Positions 6,213-8,381 of a stretch of DNA of 8,381 nucleotides are shown here, piece by piece. A program made the position numbers and the translations under genes. The stretch is from the NCBI GenBank assembly GCA_034435435.1, contig DAOTXN010000020.1, positions 1-8,381 of the forward strand, in the 5' to 3' direction. Source of the stretch: DAOTXN01 sp034435435 (GTDB lineage Bacteria; Chloroflexota; Anaerolineae; S140-20). The notes under the pieces were generated by a model. That model made no database searches. It saw only the letters and a list, made by a program, of their open reading frames with translations, and had not been told where the DNA came from. Every line of letters begins with the position of its first letter. The first letter of the stretch is position 1.

Positions 6213-6241
6213 ATTATAGCACAAACGTTCGATTTTTGCAA
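6213..6241 (-). promoter_or_regulatory. Near-consensus sigma70-type promoter for the AHSA1-PDZ-DinB gene
   Basis: On the minus strand, TTGCAA (6236-6241), an exact 17-bp spacer and a perfect TATAAT (6213-6218). The -35 box starts 4 nt after the stop codon of the upstream reductase gene. Predicted initiation near 6206 gives a leader of about 210 nt containing the long inverted repeat, so the fusion gene is transcribed separately from the reductase operon. Confidence 0.82.
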
Positions 6242-6245
6242 GCAC

Positions 6246-7169
6246 CTATTTGTGAGCCGCTAATTCCACCGGCAGCAACGCCGCATAGACCACGTCGGCC
6301 GCCGGCGTGGGCACGCCCAGCTCGCGCCCTTTGCGACCCATCACGCCGATCAACGACTCTAGCTCCGAGGGGCGACCTGCCATCACGTCGCGCTGCATGG
6401 AGGGAACGATGTCTGCCGCCGCCCCGTCGATGAGCGCCAGCGTGCTTTCTACGACGTCCGGCGCCAGCGTCACGCCGGCGGCGCGCGCCACAGCTTTCAC
6501 CTCGTGCATCAGGCTGACCAGCAAGGCGCGCGTTTCGGGCAGGCCGCGATAGGCGCCGATGGGCAGGCGCGTCAGCGACCCCACCCCGCTGATGACCGCG
6601 ATGAACAGGAATTTGGTCCACAAAACCTGACGGATGTCCGGCGACAGCTCGGCGGTGACGCCGGTTTCGGCCAAGGCCTGGACCAGCGCCTGCGCCCGTT
6701 GGGTCGCCTGACCGTCCATCTCGCCCAACACGACGCGCCGAAACGCGGAAACCTGGCGGATCACTCCCGGCGCTTCGACGGCCGAGGAGATCCACGTGAC
6801 CCCGCCCACGACGTGTTCCATACCGATTACGGTCCCGATGCGTTCGGCGGCGTCGATGCCGTTTTGCAGGCTGGTTACGACGGTGTGTGGCCCTACCAGC
6901 GGGTGAAGCATCTCGGCGGCATGATCGGTGTCGCGGGTTTTGACGCACACGAAAATCCAATCGGGGCTGCCGGCCCCGGCCGGATCATCGGTGGCTTGTA
7001 CAGGCTCCAGGTGCAGGTCGCCGTGAACGCTCTTGATGTGCAAGCCGTTGGAGCGCATGGCCTCCAGATGCGCGCCGCGGGCGACAAAAGTGACGTCGTG
7101 ACCGGCGTGGGCCAGCAACCCGCCATAATATCCTCCCACGCCGCCCGCGCCCATTATGACGATTTTCAC
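6246..7169 (-). CDS. panE: Ketopantoate reductase family protein (PanE/ApbA-like 2-dehydropantoate 2-reductase)
   Basis: 307-aa cytoplasmic NADPH-dependent reductase family member; the type reaction converts 2-dehydropantoate to pantoate in coenzyme A synthesis. The N-terminal Rossmann domain carries GAGGVGG at 7-13. N103 in LQNG corresponds to the active-site Asn. K186 in LWTKFLF is the expected catalytic lysine in the C-terminal helical domain. SMQRDVMAG with E269 in RPSELE matches the substrate-binding serine/glutamate region. Length is normal. The start is GTG at 7169, placed by AGGAGG 5 nt upstream; starting at the next ATG would cut into the nucleotide-binding strand. It lies 17 nt after a glutamine amidotransferase gene, probably in one operon. 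No other pantothenate gene is nearby, so a different 2-keto acid substrate is possible; the symbol reflects family rather than proven pathway. Confidence 0.9.
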   Translation of the reverse strand: MKIVIMGAGGVGGYYGGLLAHAGHDVTFVARGAHLEAMRSNGLHIKSVHGDLHLEPVQATDDPAGAGSPDWIFVCVKTRDTDHAAEMLHPLVGPHTVVTSLQNGIDAAERIGTVIGMEHVVGGVTWISSAVEAPGVIRQVSAFRRVVLGEMDGQATQRAQALVQALAETGVTAELSPDIRQVLWTKFLFIAVISGVGSLTRLPIGAYRGLPETRALLVSLMHEVKAVARAAGVTLAPDVVESTLALIDGAAADIVPSMQRDVMAGRPSELESLIGVMGRKGRELGVPTPAADVVYAALLPVELAAHK

Positions 7170-7174
7170 GTTCA

Positions 7175-7180
7175 CCTCCT
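7175..7180 (-). promoter_or_regulatory. Shine-Dalgarno deciding the GTG start of the reductase
   Basis: A perfect AGGAGG on the minus strand, 5 nt before the GTG at 7169. It sits in the 17-nt gap after the amidotransferase stop and makes the much longer open frame extending to 7493 irrelevant. Confidence 0.85.
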
Positions 7181-7186
7181 TGTGCG

Positions 7187-7900
7187 TCAGGTTGCGGCCG
7201 CAATTGCGGCGAATTGTCTTAGAAGCTGATGGCTGGCGGGGGTCTCGACGCACGCCGCCATCAATGCATCGGGGTCTTGTCCCTCTGCCAGCAGGGCCGA
7301 GCGAAAGCGCCGGATGTACACCTGCACGGCCTCGGCGTCGAATTCGGGGTGGAACTGCACGCCCCAGGCCGCGTCGCCGATGCGAAAGGCTGCGTGCGGG
7401 TCCATGGCGCTGGAGGCCAGCAATTGCGCGTCGGTGGGCAGGCGCAGCGCCGACTGCGTGTGGCACACGTGCGCTTGGATGATTTTGGCGCAACCGCCGA
7501 ACAGAGCGTCATCGTGAGCGTGTCCGTTGAATTGGATTTTTACTGTCCCGAACTCGCGCCCGTTGGGATTGTCGCCCACCTGGCCGCCCAGGGCGTAGGC
7601 CAGCAACTGGTGTCCGTAGCAGATACCCAAAATCGGAATGCCGCGCTCTACTGCGCCAGCCAGCCACTCGGCCGTGCGCTCGCTCCAATCGGCGTGCTGG
7701 GTGACGAAAGCATGGGAACCGGTTATGACAATGCCCGTGTGACCCAAGCCGGGTAACGGAACGCCCTCATACACCGGTACGATGGTGGCGTACTGTCTGT
7801 CAATCCCCAGACCCCGCAAAGCCCAGTCCTCAAAATCACCCCTTTTGGCCCGCAGGTCAGGAAAAGTTTCGCCGGTCTTGATGATGAGGATATTTTTCAC
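7187..7900 (-). CDS. Class I glutamine amidotransferase (GATase1) domain protein
   Basis: 237-aa stand-alone GATase1 protein resembling the GuaA-like or YfeJ-type glutamine amidotransferases. The nucleophile elbow is GICYGHQ with C94. H184 and E186 in QFHPEF complete the catalytic triad, so glutamine hydrolysis should be intact. VITGSHAFVT (58-67) is the usual oxyanion-side glycine-rich loop. The protein has no synthase domain; the ammonia acceptor is unknown, and such proteins may hydrolyse gamma-glutamyl compounds instead. The start is GTG at 7900, overlapping the stop of the upstream Uma2-like gene as GTGA, with no good Shine-Dalgarno, so translation is probably by re-initiation. The ketopantoate-reductase-like gene follows after 17 nt. 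Confidence 0.9.
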   Translation of the reverse strand: MKNILIIKTGETFPDLRAKRGDFEDWALRGLGIDRQYATIVPVYEGVPLPGLGHTGIVITGSHAFVTQHADWSERTAEWLAGAVERGIPILGICYGHQLLAYALGGQVGDNPNGREFGTVKIQFNGHAHDDALFGGCAKIIQAHVCHTQSALRLPTDAQLLASSAMDPHAAFRIGDAAWGVQFHPEFDAEAVQVYIRRFRSALLAEGQDPDALMAACVETPASHQLLRQFAAIAAAT

Positions 7901-8370
7901 TGCGTCACAAACAGGGAGCCGACGGCCAACTGGAACCCTTCCAGGACCGCCGAGCGAGCCGATTGGTCAGCACGAAACTGGCCCAGCACGGCATACAGCC
8001 CGTCCTCACCCAAAGTATAAACCTCCACAGAGTGCGTGCCAGGGTCCACGATCCAATATTCGCGCACACCGGCCCGCTCGAAAGCGTCAAATTTCGCCAG
8101 GCGGTCGGCTCGCAGCGTGGTGGGAGAGAGTACCTCGACGACGAGGTCGGGCGGGCCGGGGAAGAGTTGAGCGCCGGGCGCCGGCATCCGTTCAGCGGCG
8201 ATAAACAGTACATCGGGCTGCACCGGGCGGCTGGTCTCTGACAGATGCACCCTGGTTGACTGACAAAAGTCAAGGAAGCGAGCCTTCCAAAAAGCGCACA
8301 ATGCGCTATACTTTCCTGGATACCACTCACAGGAGAGTGAACGATGGAAAACTCGCTTCGTCTTTATCAT
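7897..8370 (-). CDS. Uma2-family (DUF820) restriction-endonuclease-like protein, N-terminally truncated
   Basis: The open frame gives 157 aa, but recognisable Uma2 sequence begins only near residue 39. From there it has VHLSETSRPVQPDVLFI (41-57), PPDLVVEVLSPTT (73-85), then DRLAKFDAFERAGVREYWIVDP (split at 89-110), the PD-(D/E)xK-like core of this family. Normal members are about 180-200 aa, with an N-terminal segment containing a GELY-type motif that is absent here in all three frames. Residues 1-38 look like non-homologous read-through and overlap, antisense, the start of the plus-strand gene at 8344. A GTG at 8250 would give a 117-aa core. I read this as a truncated copy, possibly a remnant, whose 3' end is still coupled to the amidotransferase gene. 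Uma2 proteins are abundant in cyanobacteria and Chloroflexota; their function is poorly known. Confidence 0.75.
   Translation of the reverse strand: MIKTKRVFHRSLSCEWYPGKYSALCAFWKARFLDFCQSTRVHLSETSRPVQPDVLFIAAERMPAPGAQLFPGPPDLVVEVLSPTTLRADRLAKFDAFERAGVREYWIVDPGTHSVEVYTLGEDGLYAVLGQFRADQSARSAVLEGFQLAVGSLFVTQ
8256..8307. promoter_or_regulatory. Cluster of three small inverted repeats upstream of the plus-strand gene
   Basis: In 52 bp there are three perfect dyads: TTGACT (8256-8261) with AGTCAA (8268-8273); GGAAG (8274-8278) with CTTCC (8284-8288); and AGCGCA (8293-8298) with TGCGCT (8302-8307). The third directly abuts and overlaps the -10-like TATACT by one base, a repressor-operator position. 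Regulatory function is inference. Confidence 0.5.
8307..8312 (+). promoter_or_regulatory. -10-like box of the plus-strand gene at the right edge
   Basis: TATACT (5 of 6 to consensus) 31 nt before the ATG at 8344. The hexamer 16-17 nt upstream (TTCCAA or CTTCCA) is a weak -35. Confidence 0.45.
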
Positions 8371-8381
8371 ACACTGGTTCA
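8344..8381 (+). CDS. Start of an unidentified plus-strand gene, truncated by the window edge
   Basis: ATG at 8344 is preceded 7 nt upstream by AGGAGA (8331-8336) and further by a TATACT box, so a gene start is likely. Only 12 full codons are present (MENSLRLYHTLV), too few for identification. It is divergent from the Uma2-like gene and overlaps the implausible N-terminal part of that open frame antisense, which supports the view that the Uma2 homologue begins further in. Confidence 0.5.
   Translation, partial: MENSLRLYHTLV

Noticed and set aside
5994..6245. 84-residue N-terminal extension of the AHSA1-PDZ-DinB protein
   Set aside because: The ATG at 6245 lies upstream of the predicted transcription start, and the extension is translated repeat sequence; AHSA1 homology begins at the ATG at 5993.
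6214..6960. 248-aa Arg-rich minus-strand open frame within the reductase gene
   Set aside because: Composition is typical of a frame-shifted shadow of GC-rich coding DNA, and the reductase frame is fully supported by motifs.
6504..7229. 241-aa plus-strand open frame antisense to the reductase gene
   Set aside because: No Shine-Dalgarno, no known motif and full antisense overlap with a confident gene.
7170..7493. N-terminal extension of the reductase frame to 7493
   Set aside because: It overlaps the amidotransferase gene in another frame, and the perfect AGGAGG before the GTG at 7169 marks the real start.

Overview
The window is GC-rich, gene-dense bacterial chromosome. Eight genes are essentially complete, and the first bases of a ninth enter at the right edge. 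Several things suggest a member of the Chloroflexota or a similar free-living environmental bacterium: an Uma2/DUF820 gene, a GH31 glycosidase next to a small transaldolase, composite fusion proteins, and short intergenic palindromes of the ACCACCAAGAC and GACCTGCGAGG types. This assignment is inference; there is no rRNA or other marker here.

Left block (83-3883, minus strand). Transcription probably begins upstream of a GH31 alpha-xylosidase-like glycosidase. It continues through a fructose-6-phosphate-aldolase/transaldolase-type protein and then a SAM methyltransferase whose start overlaps the end of the aldolase gene. The glycosidase and aldolase fit sugar catabolism: release of a sugar from oligosaccharides followed by C3/C6 or pentose-phosphate carbon handling. 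The methyltransferase carries an extra C-terminal segment resembling the LigA/NHLP-type helical domain found in RiPP precursor leaders. A G-rich repeat fills the glycosidase-aldolase gap.

Middle (3884-6245). A divergent promoter region separates the glycosidase from a plus-strand SDR oxidoreductase, which has a very good sigma70-type promoter. The SDR lacks the usual catalytic serine and ends abruptly at a perfect 13-bp palindrome. That palindrome fills the gap to a convergent minus-strand gene encoding an unusual three-domain protein: AHSA1/SRPBCC, then PDZ, then DinB-like. This gene has a near-consensus promoter and a leader of about 210 nt containing a large imperfect inverted repeat.

Right block (6246-8370, minus strand). 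A compact set runs from a truncated Uma2-family protein to a class I glutamine amidotransferase (GTGA overlap) to a ketopantoate-reductase-family enzyme (17-nt gap with a strong Shine-Dalgarno). At the extreme right a plus-strand gene begins at 8344 behind a -10-like box and three small inverted repeats. Its leader abuts the point where Uma2 homology stops, which suggests a rearrangement junction.

No CRISPR array, tRNA, rRNA, transposase or complete mobile element was seen. I found no obvious multi-gene novel system. The most interesting items are the two unusual domain architectures, the repeat elements affecting gene ends and leaders, and the broken Uma2 junction.
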